Below, in pieces: positions 1 through 11,898 of a stretch of 64,000 nt of DNA. Below the pieces are notes generated by a model that was not told the origin of the DNA, made no database searches, and worked only from the letters and a program-made list of their open reading frames with translations. The DNA comes from Sistotremastrum niveocremeum HHB9708 (taxonomy: Eukaryota > Basidiomycota > Agaricomycetes > Sistotremastrales > Sistotremastraceae). Each line of letters starts with the position of its first letter. The stretch's first letter is position 1. Both the position numbers and the translations under genes were made by a program. The stretch is from assembly GCA_001630475.1 (NCBI GenBank), contig KV419404.1, positions 354,225 to 418,224 on the forward strand, read 5' to 3'.

Positions 1-1646
1 CCAATGTTGGAGAAAGGGCCTCGGTTGTTGCGAAGAAACTATCCCTCCGTTTCGGTTCCAGGACCTACGAATGAAGTAGTGAGCCTCATGCAGAGATGTC
101 TGTGAAGAGATCCCACCTTGGGACGAAGCTGATACCAGGCATCCGTGGTACTCTCAAATCGGTTGCCTAAATTGCATTCAGCATTTGTCCATCAACAATC
201 GAGAAATGAGATACCAAGTTCGCCCACTCTGCGAAGTGCTCCGTAAGTCTCGGTCAAGTCGCGCGCAGCATCTTCAGCTCGCGCAAAGCTGCCTCCGAGC
301 CCTTGCAAACTTTCCTTGAGCCAGATAGTGAACTCCTCTCCAGTAAAGCAGTCCTGGTATTCTCCTATAATAGGGAAGCGTACGGGACGAAGACGAAGGT
401 CCTCTCGTGCACGTGCCAGAAGATCGATAACTGCCGAAGGAGGAAAAGACAATCCTGAAATAGAAATGGGACTTGGCTCTTCCTCAGGCTCGGGAGATTC
501 AGGAATGCGGATCTCGATCTTGGCAGGGGGGACGGGAGGAAGCGGGTTTTCCGGTGGAACGACTTCTTTGCCTTTTCCTTTATCGAGCTTGACAGTTTCC
601 TTTTCGAGCGGCTCTGGGGAATGAGTTCGTCGATCGTCAGCGTCCGGACTCTTGGATCGCTCAAGAATGTCTTCGCCTTCCGGTTTCTTCCTCAATGCGT
701 TCAACTTTTCGGTGATACGCTCCGAGACGCTGGCCTGACGACGTTGGCCATTGTTTGACTGGCTTGGTCGCAGCGCAGTTGTATATTTGTCGCTGAGGCC
801 AACATTGGGAGCGAACTTTGCGCTACAGACAAGTTAGACTAGTGTATACTGACGATATGACATGCGAGGGAATTACTCACTCGTCTTCCGCTTCGTCTGC
901 ACGTCGAGTCTTGGTGAAGTAGTGGTGCTTGAGTTTGGCAACCTGAAGAACGAATTCATGGGTGTGCTAAGCCAATTTCGTGTCCACTGACCTCGCCTGA
1001 AGCTTGCTCATATCCCCTGAGCCATTGCTCAATGACGACATCTCGGCTTTTGAGAACGCGGTCCTGCAGAGCCAGTCAACCGCTGGGACATGCACAGCAC
1101 GATGTTATAGTCACCTTGTGCGCCTCAGACCATGTAGAGAACGGCTCCAAAACCAGGTTTCCTAGGTCGTTTGCAATAGCTCGATGTGCCTCTCCTTGCT
1201 TTATAGATTCTTGTTGGAGCCCCCTGAACGCGACCAACAGAGAGGCACCGTCATCCGCACCAAAGCCTCGCCCTGAATGGATATAAGACCAGCACTCTAG
1301 CCTGAATACACGTTCCAATCACCTGGTGGTCCGGTCAGTCCTGGGTTAGTGAGCGTGCCAGCGATATTGCGTTCAGCGACGATGCGTGCCTGGCCGTTCA
1401 CTGGTGAGCTACCAACCGAACGCCCACAGTAAATGGTTGCTCACTCTCATAAACTCAATAACTTCATCATCCTCTGCAAGGCCCTGGATGAAGAGAACAG
1501 AAGCGCTCAGCTTCAAGTCTATATGACGCGAGCCACCTCCAATGGCTCACCTGCTCTAGCTTGTCGTATATAGTTTCTAACCCACGTCGATAATCCTGCG
1601 TCCAAAACGAGTTATTGAACGACAGAGGTAACGCCACGGCAGGCAT
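1..1646 (-). CDS. F-BAR and DEP domain protein of the Rgd2-type RhoGAP family (3' end outside window)
   Basis: The first exon starts MPAVALPLSFNNSFWTQDYR and continues GLETIYDKLEQ, the usual opening of an F-BAR (FCH) domain. A later exon on the same strand (about 1076-1318) reads GEAHRAIANDLGNLVLEPF, the next F-BAR helix. A third block (about 192-704) has a long acidic and proline-rich linker with LPPVPPAK, then FTGEEFTIWLKESLQGLGGS and DAARDLTETYGALRRVGELG, a DEP-like domain. This F-BAR then DEP order is that of the Rgd2 Rho GTPase-activating proteins, in which F-BAR binds membrane and the RhoGAP domain switches off Rho/Cdc42 at polarised growth sites. The RhoGAP domain should lie beyond base 1 and is not seen, so the GAP activity is inferred from architecture. 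At least four introns split the visible part. Start at 1646 was chosen because it begins the conserved motif. Confidence 0.75.
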
Positions 1647-1880
1647 ATTGACTCCTTTGCTCTTTCGTCGATGAGCGTAGAGGGTACAAGAGCGAGGCGT
1701 GTATATTTGCAGCGAGGGAAGTTCGGAAGCCGTGTTTATTATGCAACGCTCATTCGCCCTATTGCAAGGCTGTGTTCAAAGGGCATCACCTCACGACCAC
1801 CGCATTGGAATACATCGAGATTCATTCTGCTAACATAAAACACAGCCTAATTACAAGATACGCACGTACTCGGAAAATAT

Positions 1881-2800
1881 TTAGCGTGCAGGCCTATAAT
1901 GATCAGGGGAATCAATGTATTTATCACCTCCTCTGGCTGGGCTTGCACTCCTTCCACGTCTCTTACTGGGTTCCCAGCCTCCGGCTCCTGTATCCGCTGC
2001 TGGTGGATGAATTCGTCGTTCGAGGCGCTGACCAGCTTTGAGCGACGACACGAGATCCTTTGAAGCTAAACGCAAATGCATGAAATTACAAAAGCCGCCT
2101 CGATTACACTCGCCGTTCTCGTTTTGACGACAACAAGCTTCACGGAAATCTGTGACTGGTGAAAGCTCAGCATACAACGGGCGACCTAGGACAGAAGAAG
2201 TGATGTTAGGGTTCGTTCGTATAGGGTAAAGAGAAGATCGCAACTCACCTGCGTACCAGCGCGTGTTCAGGTTATCAACAGCAGCTTGAGCCTCGGTTTC
2301 AAGATCAAATCTCGCATACACATTGCCAATGAGATGATCTCCCACGTTATCACAGACATGCAACTCGAGAAGATGGCCAAACTTTGCCAATTCACTGTCC
2401 AACATCGGCGGTTTAACAATAAATCAGAGGGCGAATGCAAATACACGTACCAGTACAAATCTTCGTACACCGCGTCGAACCCTTCCTGCAATTCTTTGTC
2501 ACTCAGTTTGCACACGGGATCATGGGCAGGGTTGTGATAGACGTTCGGCAGAAGGATAGTTTGTGAGAAGGGGGGCTTGATGTGTTTGCGAGAGCAGCGA
2601 TCTCCGTGGCGACATGCGCCGATTTTGTAGTAGAAAGAACAGTTCACCCTATCCTGCTCTGAGAACAATGTAAGCTTCGTTGCCTTTTCTCTCAAAGTCA
2701 GTCAAATGCTCACCTGTGCCGAAAATATTAGCCTGAAAGGCAAAACGTCAGTATTCATCAAATCGGTAGGCTGAAACTCACATACCAAATGAGATGCCAT
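1881..2800 (-). CDS. U2AF1: Splicing factor U2AF small subunit (U2AF35/U2AF1)
   Basis: U2AF small subunit binds the AG of 3' splice sites together with the large subunit. Exon 1 encodes MASHL. After a short intron comes EQDRVNCSFYYKIGACRHGD with RCSRKH, the first CCCH zinc finger. The RRM-like UHM follows (ELAKFGHLLELHVCDNVGDH, GNVYARFDLETEAQAAVDNL), then the second finger after ELSPVTDFREACCRQNENGE, ending in a CNFMHL block. The tail is short and basic with an RRGRSASPARGG stretch, so the RS region is reduced. An intron with GTGAGT donor and CCTAG acceptor joins WYAG to RPLYAELSPVTDF; reading through it would insert non-homologous residues. The serine and glutamine aligned with the human disease positions S34 and Q157 are both present. 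It is divergent to the gene at 3796, with nearly 1 kb between. Confidence 0.93.
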
Positions 2801-3795
2801 GGTGGTTTGTTTAGTACGTTCAGTCGCGACGAAAGATGTCGGGAGGTGGTATAAAACCAAGCCGAGTTTGATTACTAAGCGAGATTTGCCTTTCTTCCAC
2901 ACTTTTCTAGTCGCGCCTACAACATATTTGCAAACGGCAAGAGAACGATTCTGAAGAGTTAGATTGACTTTGACTGTCGAAAGGAGACTTCTTTTGACAA
3001 TCGGCCTTCTCTGCAAATCCTGGATCTGCGGCTAGCTGTTTGCCATGACCCAAGAGTGCTTCACCACCATGAATCGTCTAAAATCCGCCGTCTTCCTTCA
3101 ACGTGCTCGCTGAGCTGTTTCAGATCTTGAACTTCAATGGATCTGGTATCAGTCTTACGTGACAGAGCTTTAATAACCAACCACGAATATATTCGTCGTG
3201 GCCAATGCCTCTGCGAAGCGGGACCTGCCTAGGCCTCCTTCGTTTGGACACAGACATGGTGTGGTCTATTTTCATATTCTTATGACTCAGTTTTTTCTTG
3301 GGATGCGAGAATCGTCGACATTGCCAGCTTGTTTCTACCCTTTTTTTTCTCAAGAGCCTCATTACCATTCTCGATACTTGATCGCCATTCCTTATGGTGC
3401 TTTGATGCAATCACAGCAGTATCACACCTCTTGCTCCTTTGAATATGACCGGAGTGTGTGCATCTAACCACTTGATGCATATTCTCTGATCCATCTGAGC
3501 CTCTTTATGCTCGCTCGTGGCACAAAAAGGGCTCGCAAAACTTCGAGTTAGTCTAAATCAATTTGCCTAGCGCTGTTATTTCCACTACCAGTACTGCTAA
3601 CTATACAATAAACATTCTTTCTTCGTACAACTTGCAGTTGAGTGCTTGTTGCTACAGTACGGGTTGGCTGTGCGAGTCAGCATGCCGCCGCAGCGGACGG
3701 CTTGGCGTGCCTGAATTCATGCACCAGGGACTGATTTTGGATACCTTCAAGCTCGGGCGACGTTGGCGTATCCATAACACCTACGATCTACTTTC
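2801..3795. other. Intergenic region between U2AF1 and the tubby-like gene
   Basis: About 1 kb between two divergent start codons. It has several open stretches under 100 codons on both strands, none resembling a known family and none with convincing splice-linked continuation. The part next to 2800 should hold the U2AF1 promoter. No repeat or RNA gene was recognised. Confidence 0.5.
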
Positions 3796-5704
3796 ATGAG
3801 TCTTGACCAGAACCTCTTCACGCTCAATTTCGTCAATGCCGACCCCAATGATTCCATGAGTCTTGACTTGGTCGACACATCGGATACATGTCACTACAAG
3901 AAGCGGAGAAATCTCTCGTCTGGCAACTCAGTTTACTCCTGGTATCTACTAGGTGTGTTCTGGATACTATTGTTGATGAATATGCTCATGGTCTGATATG
4001 CAATAGAGCCACCGGGGGATGCAGTGCTTGCTACAGTGACGGCTCCAAATGCGACTGCCAAAACGAAGACGATCCAGTTGTATAATCCCTCCGTCACACT
4101 AGAGATCAAATACGCCGGCACCTTGTGAGTAAGCCATGTCTCAATGGTAACCTTTAACCGGGATTAAAGACATAGCCCAGATCCTTTCGATGGGTATTCT
4201 CATGGGAAGAGTACGTCGCTCTCATCAGAGGTGCCTGACACCTTCTTAATTCATCTTCACTAGTCACGAATTCGAATGGAGAAGAGAGCAGTGTTTCTTA
4301 ATCCGTAAGCCAGACCCTCCGGTTCTGGTTGCGGTGACGAAAGAACCGCCCGGAAAGATTAAGACATCTACGCTACAGATCTTGGATTATAACCTTCATC
4401 GCTTTGATATCAATGATCGCAAAGGTGTGCATTCATTTTGTCCCTGTAATCCTACCGATAATTATTCATTCCATCAAAGGACTTGAAGTGGTTCTTCTCG
4501 CTGCCCTCCTATCTTTCCAAGATCAGTCGGACGACCGTAGTGGGAGTTCATCGAAACCGGCAGAATCCCCGACCACTGTGTCTCCTGGACCTGCGGTTCC
4601 AGCTCCAAAGTACGAGACTATCCCTGAGCAGGTCGCAACGTTGCAGAAGAAAGAAGCTGTGAGTTCATTATCACAACGCTCCGAAACTGAAAGATTCACC
4701 ATTCAACAGATTGTGCGGAATGAGGTCGTGGTGGGAGAAGTTGGTGAAGTTTCGGATTATGTGCCGTTCTGCACCAAGTTACTGATGGTATGTTGTTGAT
4801 TGCTCGACTCTTGACTGTCGTTGCTCAGTACTTTTAGGACCGTGAAATCGTCTTTATCGTTCTCCGATCGACGACTCCAAGTACTGTTCCCAAAGTAGTT
4901 TCGGTTGCAGAGCAAACGAAGCTCGAGATGCATCGTGGGGAAATGCTCTCAGAAGATTTGCATCAGTACGTCAGCTACGATGACGTCCCTACGCCCCAGG
5001 TAGGAGGCAAAGGAAAGAAGATCATCAAACTCGACGACGATGGCAAGGAGAAGGACAAATCTTCAACCTATAAGCCTCCAACTCGGTTATTACTACGTTT
5101 GAGCAAGGTTGTCATTCCGGAACTCGAACCACGAAATCCCCCTAGTAGAGTTTCGAGCCATGGATCTCACCGCCCGCCTCAAGGGCCACCGCCGGCCCCT
5201 TCTTCCCGTCCTATACCCCGACCATCTCCCGCACCCGCACCCAACTCAACAGGAAGACTACGCAAAGATCCTCCAGCTCCAGCTCTCAATTCCAAACCTC
5301 CCTCACTTGCACCTCCTCCTCTCCCAGACCGTCGGACCCGTCCGCATAGTTTCCATGGGGCACCCGCATTTCCGAATGCAGTTCCCAGCGGAAACGCTTA
5401 CTTCATGCCTCCTCCTGGAGCGCCTCCACCCCCGGGTGCTCCGCCACCTTTTGGTGCACCGCCGCCTGGTGGCCCTCCTCCTCAATTTTATGGATCTCCT
5501 CCACCTATGCATCCTGCATGGCAGCCTCCTCCTCCACCTATGCATCCTGCATGGCAGCCTCCTCCTCCACCTATGATGAGCCCGCCGCCTGGAAATTACC
5601 CTCCAATGGGGCCGCCACAGCCTCATAATCACAGTTTGCAGGACCACCTGAAGGAGAGCGCGATGAATTTATTGGGAGGCCTGGGCCAGTTCATCAAACG
5701 ATGA
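3796..5704 (+). CDS. Uncharacterised protein: tubby/LURP-like N-terminal domain and long proline-rich tail
   Basis: Joining six or seven short exons gives MSLDQNLFTLNFVNADPNDS, then YLLEPPGDAVLATVTAPNAT, EIKYAGTFPDPFDGYSHGKS and HEFEWRREQCFLIRKPDPPV, ending the domain at DRKGLEVVLLAALLSFQD. Alternating strands closed by a hydrophobic helix resemble the tubby C-terminal / LURP-one / scramblase fold; this is a structural guess, not a family match. A second segment (IVRNEVVVGEVGEVSDYVPF, REIVFIVLRSTTPSTVPKVV) follows, then about 230 residues rich in Pro, Gly and Ser with runs of PPPG and two copies of PPPPMHPAWQ. That tail could bind profilin, WW or SH3 domains. The splice at the first junction (YSWYLL to EPPGD) uses GTGTGT, because the earlier GTATCT donor would create a stop. 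The start is the first in-frame ATG before the domain. Confidence 0.65.
5498..5573 (+). repeat. Tandem 33-bp coding repeat
   Basis: Two adjacent copies of a 33-base unit encode PPPPMHPAWQP-type repeats in the proline-rich tail. The same phrase starts at 5501 and again at 5534. A third partial copy follows before PPPPMMSPPP. The period is a multiple of three, so copy-number change would keep the frame. Confidence 0.85.
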
Positions 5705-5983
5705 GCTCTGTATTCCGAACGGTACATTCTTTTCTTTTTGTTGTTGTTGTCTGCAAATGCGTTCATGAGTATGATACCGTCGCCACTAAGGCGCAACGAC
5801 TCAAATTTCGGAAGGGCTGGACATACCGTGTAGATTATCTACTAGATAAGATCTGCCTCGGTCTACAATCTGATCTCCGTCGACGGGCGCTTCGATAATT
5901 GATTTTCCTTTTTTGGGTCCGCATTCACCGAGAAACGTGCGAGTTACATGTTAGTTTACAAGATAAAGGCCGTTACGACCTTG

Positions 5984-6806
5984 TCATCTGAGAGCAATAT
6001 GTTCAACATCAACCCTGCGATAGTCTTCAAAAAGAGATATACAGCAAAAGCGTCGTAAAATTTCGACACGGTGAAGCAACTCGAATGAATCAAGAAGCTG
6101 CAAAATGACTTCAAATGAGCCAATATCGTTCCAGGGGTCCTGCGTCAGGGAATTAATACTGTTCGGCATCCATCAGTACCCCAGCGACGAGCTCGCCGCT
6201 ACAGCGTCAGTTTCTCAATTCCTTTATCGCAGAGGCGGACAGCAAAGGGTCTGCAGGGTGTCTTCTAGACCTCTTTGTCAGCCAACCATTTCTTTTACCA
6301 ATACCAATCATGGGTAGCGATAGCCACTCGACAGTCAGCGTTTTTATGGCGTGGCTGTAAAGAACCCACACCTCACGACCCAAATTCTCATGAGAAAGTA
6401 TCCCCAAATGGGCTCCAATAGGAAATGCTGAAAACCAGGGCTCTGTTCATGCGGACCACCCGCGCGCGAAATAAAGCGGAGCAGCTGTTTACGCTGACGA
6501 GAAAACGATAGGGTGTTTAGAATCTCCTCGCATGATCGTTCACTCAGGGCAAGCGGTGGGACAAGACGCCCAATCCGGCGTAGCCGACCGCTTTTGTTCA
6601 ACAAACCGGAAGTAACCGGAAGTTGTCGTCCAAGCGCACCATCTAATTGACAAACTTGCGTTCAACAGGTGTTTCTAGTGTTGTTATATGTGCTACTGAG
6701 CTCGTACAAGCATTTGGTCGCAGACATCCCAAGGAGGATCATTCGCTGGCATTTTGAAAGTTCTTCCCTGATTAGATTCCGATACAACGTCCGGCACGCT
6801 CGGCAT
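5984..6806 (-). pseudogene. Unrecognised gene, apparently broken by two frameshifts
   Basis: A plausible start at 6806 reads MPSVPDVVSESNQGRTFKMP and on to PPWDVCDQMLVRAQ. After a probable intron it continues GYFRFVEQKRSATPDWASCP and TACPE, then hits a stop near 6545. From about that point a neighbouring frame runs SERSCEEILNTLSFSRQRKQ and SRAGGPHEQSPGFQHFLLEP to IWG, and then near 6400 a third frame takes over with ILSHENLGREVWVLYSHAIK and TVEWLSLPMIGIGKRN. Each switch is explained by one base missing from a short C or G run. A last open stretch, DPWNDIGSFEVILQLLDSFE, ends at 5984. I recognise no family. It could be a decayed gene, an assembly error in homopolymers, or a gene whose introns I misread. 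Confidence 0.35.
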
Positions 6807-7035
6807 CTCGAACGTCTAAACTTTTGCTAAGCGCCCGACGATCAGTTCGTAAGTACAATGACGAGGTCGGATCCCGGGCACACTGAGGAATATAGAAGGA
6901 GGTTATCCGAATTTATTTCCCCATGGCTTTCCCTGACGTTTCGTAACATGCCACGGGGACCCGCCTACCTCTTCTATATGAGAACCAACTTCCTTAGCAT
7001 GTCATTGATCTTCCCTCCCCTTTCTTCGATCCATC

Positions 7036-9083
7036 ATGTCCCGAGTATCGATTATAAGTCGCAAGACCACCCTTTCGACCGTTCAAGAGTCCAAAGGAAA
7101 GCTCGTAGACGACCAGGTGCTGGATGAGCAAAACGAACCCGATGTGGATACAGATGGCGGACTTGAAGGATGGCTAACGGTTCTGGGAGCGTGAGTGCGA
7201 CCAATCAGGGGTATAACGAAACAAAAAGTTGACTGTTCCTAGCTTTCTGGTGCAGGTCGTCAACATGGGGTGAGCTATCTGATGATGCACAACACATGGT
7301 CACTGATATTCCTCAGACACGCCACTGGGTTTGCGGCATATGAAGAGTTCTACAAAACTGACTATCTTGACCAAGTGTCAAGTTCTGGGATCAGGTACAG
7401 CAACTCGTCACTTTAATTCGAATTCGCGGCGTTGTAACAGACTTTGCAGTTGGATTGGAAGTACACAAGTTTCCCTCCTTTCGGCGATGAGTCTCGTGTC
7501 AGGACCCCTGTTCGACAAAGGATATTTGTGCGTCACAGCGCATCTGGCAAATGGCCATTTACTAAACACTAGCGAAGTCGGTACATGATGTCCGGCTCTA
7601 GCGTGTTCTACGCGCTTTGCAACTTCATGTTGTCCTTGGCCCACCGAAACAAATTTTATCAGGTTTGGTTCATCCAAATTCATCTGCTTCGCTTCTCATG
7701 CCCATTGTTTTCAATCAGGTGTACCTTCCTCAGGGTCTCGGCTTAGGCCTCGCTATGGGATTTGTCTACTCCCCTACGATGGCCGTTGTTTCCCGTCATT
7801 TCCACCGCAGGCGAAGCTTCGCGATTGGCCTAGTTGCCTCTGGAAGTTCAATGGGTGGTGTGCTATATCCGATCATGCTGAATCATCTCTTCAAGAGTGT
7901 GGGCTTCAGAAAGGCCGTTTTAATCAACGCGTCTATGAACACCACCCTGCTTGCCATTGCCAATTTTTTGATCCATGAATATCCGAAATTGTCGGCATCA
8001 AAAACATTAGAGCTGAAGAGTCGCTCCGCGAGAAGGCCTATCTTCGTGTGGTCGTTCTTCCGCGAATTGCCATATATGCTCATGGTCATCGGGTAAAGAA
8101 AATCCACTTAAATTCTGTTTAGGAAATCCTCTTACTCGTTTGGTTAGGCTGTGTATCAGCGCTTTCGGCTTCTTTTTCCCAAGTAGGCTTCGTTAAACAT
8201 CCATGTATGCTCAGCTGATCAAGTCCTTTAGCTGTTTATATCCAGCTCTTCGCAGTGACAAAGGGTTTGCCCGCTGGATTCGCTTTTTACGTGGTGGGTG
8301 CAAAATAAGTCACTCTACGTCGGCTGTTCTTTTACTCTCTATAGCCCTCAATTCTGAACGGCGCCGCCTTCTTTGGTCGTATCGTTCCCAATTATTTCGC
8401 TGACAGACTAGGAATATTCACAATGGTTTTACCATGTCTCGCGGCAATGTGTGGAACCATCTTTGCACTCATTCCGGCACATACTGCAGGTGGAGTGGCC
8501 GCTGTAGCGGCTGTATATGGATTCTTCTGGGGCGCTTGTAAGTTCCGTTCCAATCGCAGGGTCTTCAAACTTATTTAACCTTCGGACGCATTTTGAAGAT
8601 GCTGCCCTGACTCCTGCCGCGCTAGCTAGTTTAGCTAAGAACAACGAAGAAGTCGGGTATGAAACCTTCCTTCTCTAAGGTATTGAAGCTAATGGGTGAA
8701 CGGAAAAGGGCACGAGTAGGCGTTGGTATCTCCTTTACGGGTACGTTGACTGAGTTAAATATTGTGAGAACCATATTAACCTTTGCCTAGCGATCTCGCT
8801 CTTGGGAGGTACGATGCTCCCAGACGGATAAGAAACATACCCCTTACACGTCATTTGAAGGTCTCCCTATTAGCGGTGCGCTTCTCACGAATCAGAATCA
8901 CTGGACCCCTCCGGTGCTATTTAGTGGAGTGCGTTTCTCGTCAGGCATTGAAGGGCATTACGTCTGACTGACTGTGCACCTCTTCAGCTGACTATCATCA
9001 TTGGGACGGCATGTTGGATCGCTTGTCGAGTACTCCTGTTACGTGAAAAATCAAGAGCCAAGGGTATGTGTTCCCAGCCTTAA
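7036..9083 (+). CDS. MFS transporter, monocarboxylate (MCT/MCH) type
   Basis: The protein starts MSRVSIISRKTTLSTVQESK, an acidic cytosolic N-terminus leading to DGGLEGWLTVLGAFLVQVVN, the conserved opening of fungal monocarboxylate-type carriers. Further exons give GHATGFAAYEEFYKTDYL, WIGSTQVSLLSAMSLVSGPL with FDKGYF, YLPQGLGLGLAMGFVYSPTM, SFAIGLVASGSSMGGVLYPI, NGAAFFGRIVPNYFADRLGI and GISFTAISLLGGTPISGALL, about twelve membrane segments in all. At least eight short introns are needed; all junctions I tried keep frame, so the gene looks intact. The junction after GYF needs an AAG acceptor. The end (REKSRAKGMCSQP) is read through a GTATGT that could be taken as a donor. Substrate is unknown; yeast Mch relatives include a riboflavin carrier and several orphans. 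It is divergent to the broken gene at 6806. Confidence 0.88.
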
Positions 9084-9369
9084 AGTAGCGATGTCAATGT
9101 CCTGAACACCGTCCGACTCCATCAGCTCCAGATTCTGAGATGCCTGAGATGATAATGAGCGAACCTCGTCTAGATATTGATGCTCCGGTTTCATAGTAGT
9201 TTCCGCCTCGCTGATGAGCTTTGTACATAGAGTTGCTGCTACGAGATGTATCAATAGATATTTTCTTGATCATTTCTTCGTTTCCCCAGGTTTGCCACGA
9301 GGCCGGAGCGGGACAGACTTCCCGAATGTCCGATTCCGAGCTAGCTTCCGACTTCTCCGACCGTCAGTG

Positions 9370-10421
9370 ATGCCCCCACAAGCTGGATTATTCGCCTTAC
9401 CTTATGCTAGCACTCATAAGCCTAGGCATGAGCCTGAACCTATGCCTGGAGTCGCAGGTACGTCAATATTGGGGTTTAAATGGCTTTGTACTGATCTGTG
9501 TGGTAGATGAGTCGAGAAGACCTGCACGGAGGCGGCGAGTCGTACGAGAGATGATACAAGGGAGAGAGGAGTAAGTGTCCTATCATAGAACACGGTATGG
9601 AGAAGTGATTAATCACCGCTCCTAGGCTCGGGAGACTGTACAACGAAACGATCATGGGTTACCACCAGACCTCACATCAGCTCGCCGTGAACCCTGCAGC
9701 GTCGAAGAGTTACATCCTACGACTTTATCCGCTCACCATCGAGAGAGCTGCTTTGCTATCCCAACTGGACTATGAAGAAGATCACGAGTTGGAAAGCATT
9801 CGCTTGGGTTACACGGAAGAAACGGAGCAGGTTGAGGAGGAATGGCGTAAGGGCCGCGAGAGGGTGCGGGAGAGACTGCTCGAAGGTATTGAGGATAGAA
9901 GAAGAAGAGCACGCGAAGAAAAAGATGGAGAGGGTATCGTAGGTAAGTGGCCTATCGTTTTGCTTGCTATGAGCTCGCGGGCTGACCCTACCCTTTAAGA
10001 TGGAACGCTCGATGCGCAAACGCGACCTCATGTTACTCGAAAACTTCGAAACAAAGCCAGCAATGGATCTCCTCCTTCGACGCCTACGAACGGCTCCTCC
10101 CTTCATCCCATGAGCAGCATCCACATGACCAATCCACATTCCCTGTCAGTGGATGAGTTACCTTCCCCGTTCAGTCTGCCCTTGACATCTTTACCTGTCT
10201 CCAACTCCATCGCTACTGGAGCAAATGGCCGAAAGAAAGCGAAAGGGACAGTCTATCAGGTTCCAACGGGTGGCCCTCACGGAAAAGGCGTCCCTATGTT
10301 GACGGGAATCAAGGAAGCAGAGATCGAATTTGATCTAGGAGAAATCAGAAGAGGAGCAAAACGACGAAGACTTGCCGTAACAGCTGCCAATACGAATATA
10401 GCTGCCAGTAGCAGAACATGA
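9370..10421 (+). CDS. SDS3: Sds3-like subunit of an Rpd3L/Sin3 histone deacetylase complex
   Basis: After a basic N-terminal exon (MPPQAGLFALPYASTHKPRH, then DESRRPARRRRVVREMIQGR) the protein has LGRLYNETIMGYHQTSHQLA and PLTIERAALLSQLDYEEDHE, continuing to EEWRKGRERVRERLLEGIED with RRRRAREEKDGEG. This helical coiled-coil block is the Sds3-like family signature, which in yeast and animals (Sds3, BRMS1) holds Sin3 to the Rpd3/HDAC deacetylase. The C-terminus is Ser/Pro-rich, ends with an acidic IKEAEIEFDLGEI segment and a KRRR nuclear signal. Three introns are visible; the last uses an AAG acceptor to join GEGIV to DGTLDAQTRPHV. The start at 9370 is the first ATG in frame with the basic exon; an upstream start is possible. 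Confidence 0.78.
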
Positions 10422-10535
10422 GACCACCTGTACATTTCCTTGATTTTATTTCGTCATTTTATTTTATTTCTCGGCATTCGGCGGACGGTTACCAGAAAAA
10501 AAGTGCTCGGCAAGCTGTCAGTCGCGTTCAGCAAA

Positions 10536-11672
10536 ATGTCGAGCCCAAAGCTCGCCACCCCGCCAAAGACGACTGATCGCCTGAATTTTTTCCCAGCAAA
10601 ATCATGGACACATTTTGTGGCTGGAGGGTACGTGATGACGAGTCCAGACCGCTGTGAATGACTGAGATAGCGTGCAGGCTTGGTGGAATGTGTGGTGCAA
10701 TCATAACGTCGCCCCTAGACGTCGTTAAAACTCGTTTACAATCTTCAATGTTCGTGGAAAATGCGATGCATCATTCAGGAGGGACAGCGACAGTGTCTGT
10801 AATTCAGTCGAAGGGTCTGCTCTGGAGTTTTGTAGAGACGGGTCATATCTTACGGTTCGCACCAGGTCTTTCTGATTGCGGCTGCGTCTTTCTGATTACT
10901 CACAGTGATATATACACCAATGAGAGCCCGGCAGCTCTTTTCAAAGGCCTTGGCCCAACCCTCGTCGGCGTCGTCCCTGCGCGTTCCCTCAACTTCTTCA
11001 CGTACGGCAATGGAAAACAAATCATTGCAAACCATTTCAATAACGGCCAGGAATCATCAGTAGTATATCTTGCTGCTGCAGTCTTAGCAGGTGTCGTCAC
11101 AGGAACTGCTACAAATCCGATATGGGTTGTCAAAACCCGAATGCAGCTCTCGGCGAGTCAAGCCAATCCCTATCGAAGTTCATGGCCGTGTATCACACAA
11201 ATCATGCGAGAAGAAGGCATTCGAGGATTCTATAGAGGCCTGACGGCAAGTTATCTTGGAGTCACGGAGACGACGATCCAATGGGTGATTTATGAGAATC
11301 TGAAAAAGATCAGCCAGAACTCTGACTCCGGACGAGTGGGCGAGTTTTTTGGCATAATTGGTAGCTCAGGTGCCTCGAAGATGGTGGCTAGCTTGATTAC
11401 ATATCCTCACGAGGTGTGTGTTTCTCGTTGATTATTGCGCGGATTCTACTTACCCCTCACACAAGGTCATTCGAACACGCTTGAGGCAGCCCAGCGTCAA
11501 CGGCGTTGTCAAATACAGGGGATTGTGGCAGACGCTACGCCTGGTCATAGCGGAAGAAGGTGCAGCGCGATTATACGGTGGCCTGTCGGCTCATCTTCTT
11601 CGTGTCGTACCCAACGCCGCCGTGATGTTCACGATATATGAGGGTATCCTTAGATGGAATGGACAATCTTGA
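10536..11672 (+). CDS. RIM2: Mitochondrial pyrimidine nucleotide carrier, Rim2 type
   Basis: A mitochondrial carrier family protein with three repeats. Repeat 1 has FVAGGLGGMCGAIITSPLDV followed by VKTRLQSS; repeat 2 has TNPIWVVKTRMQLSASQA and GIRGFYRGLTASYLGVTETT; repeat 3 has TYPHEVIRTRLRQPSVNGVV and GGLSAHLLRVVPNAAVMFTI. All three carry the family P-x-(D/E)-x-x-(K/R) signature (PLDVVK, PIWVVK variant, PHEVIR). The GGxGGMCGAI opening and the SPLDVVKTRLQS / IRTRLRQP pair are typical of Rim2/SLC25A33-36, which exchange pyrimidine (deoxy)nucleotides across the inner membrane for mitochondrial DNA and RNA synthesis. The glutamine in the TIQWVIYE block after repeat 2 fits the same group. Introns fall after VAGG and at HE|VIRTR. 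It follows the Sds3 gene by about 115 bases on the same strand. Confidence 0.9.
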
Positions 11673-11898
11673 TGATCTTCTTGTCCCTTTTCTTCTATTT
11701 ATTAACTTTTCTTGCATATTCTTACGTCACTTTAATCTTCACTGTAGTTCTACATCATCCCCCATCGATAACACCCACTTACTGCTAATATTTTGCGTTA
11801 CCCCAACTCTACATGCATACATACACTCTTATTCAGCATAATAAGTACGAGCTGTGTATCAAATACATGTTATATACAACTGAAATGGTAATCTGACT

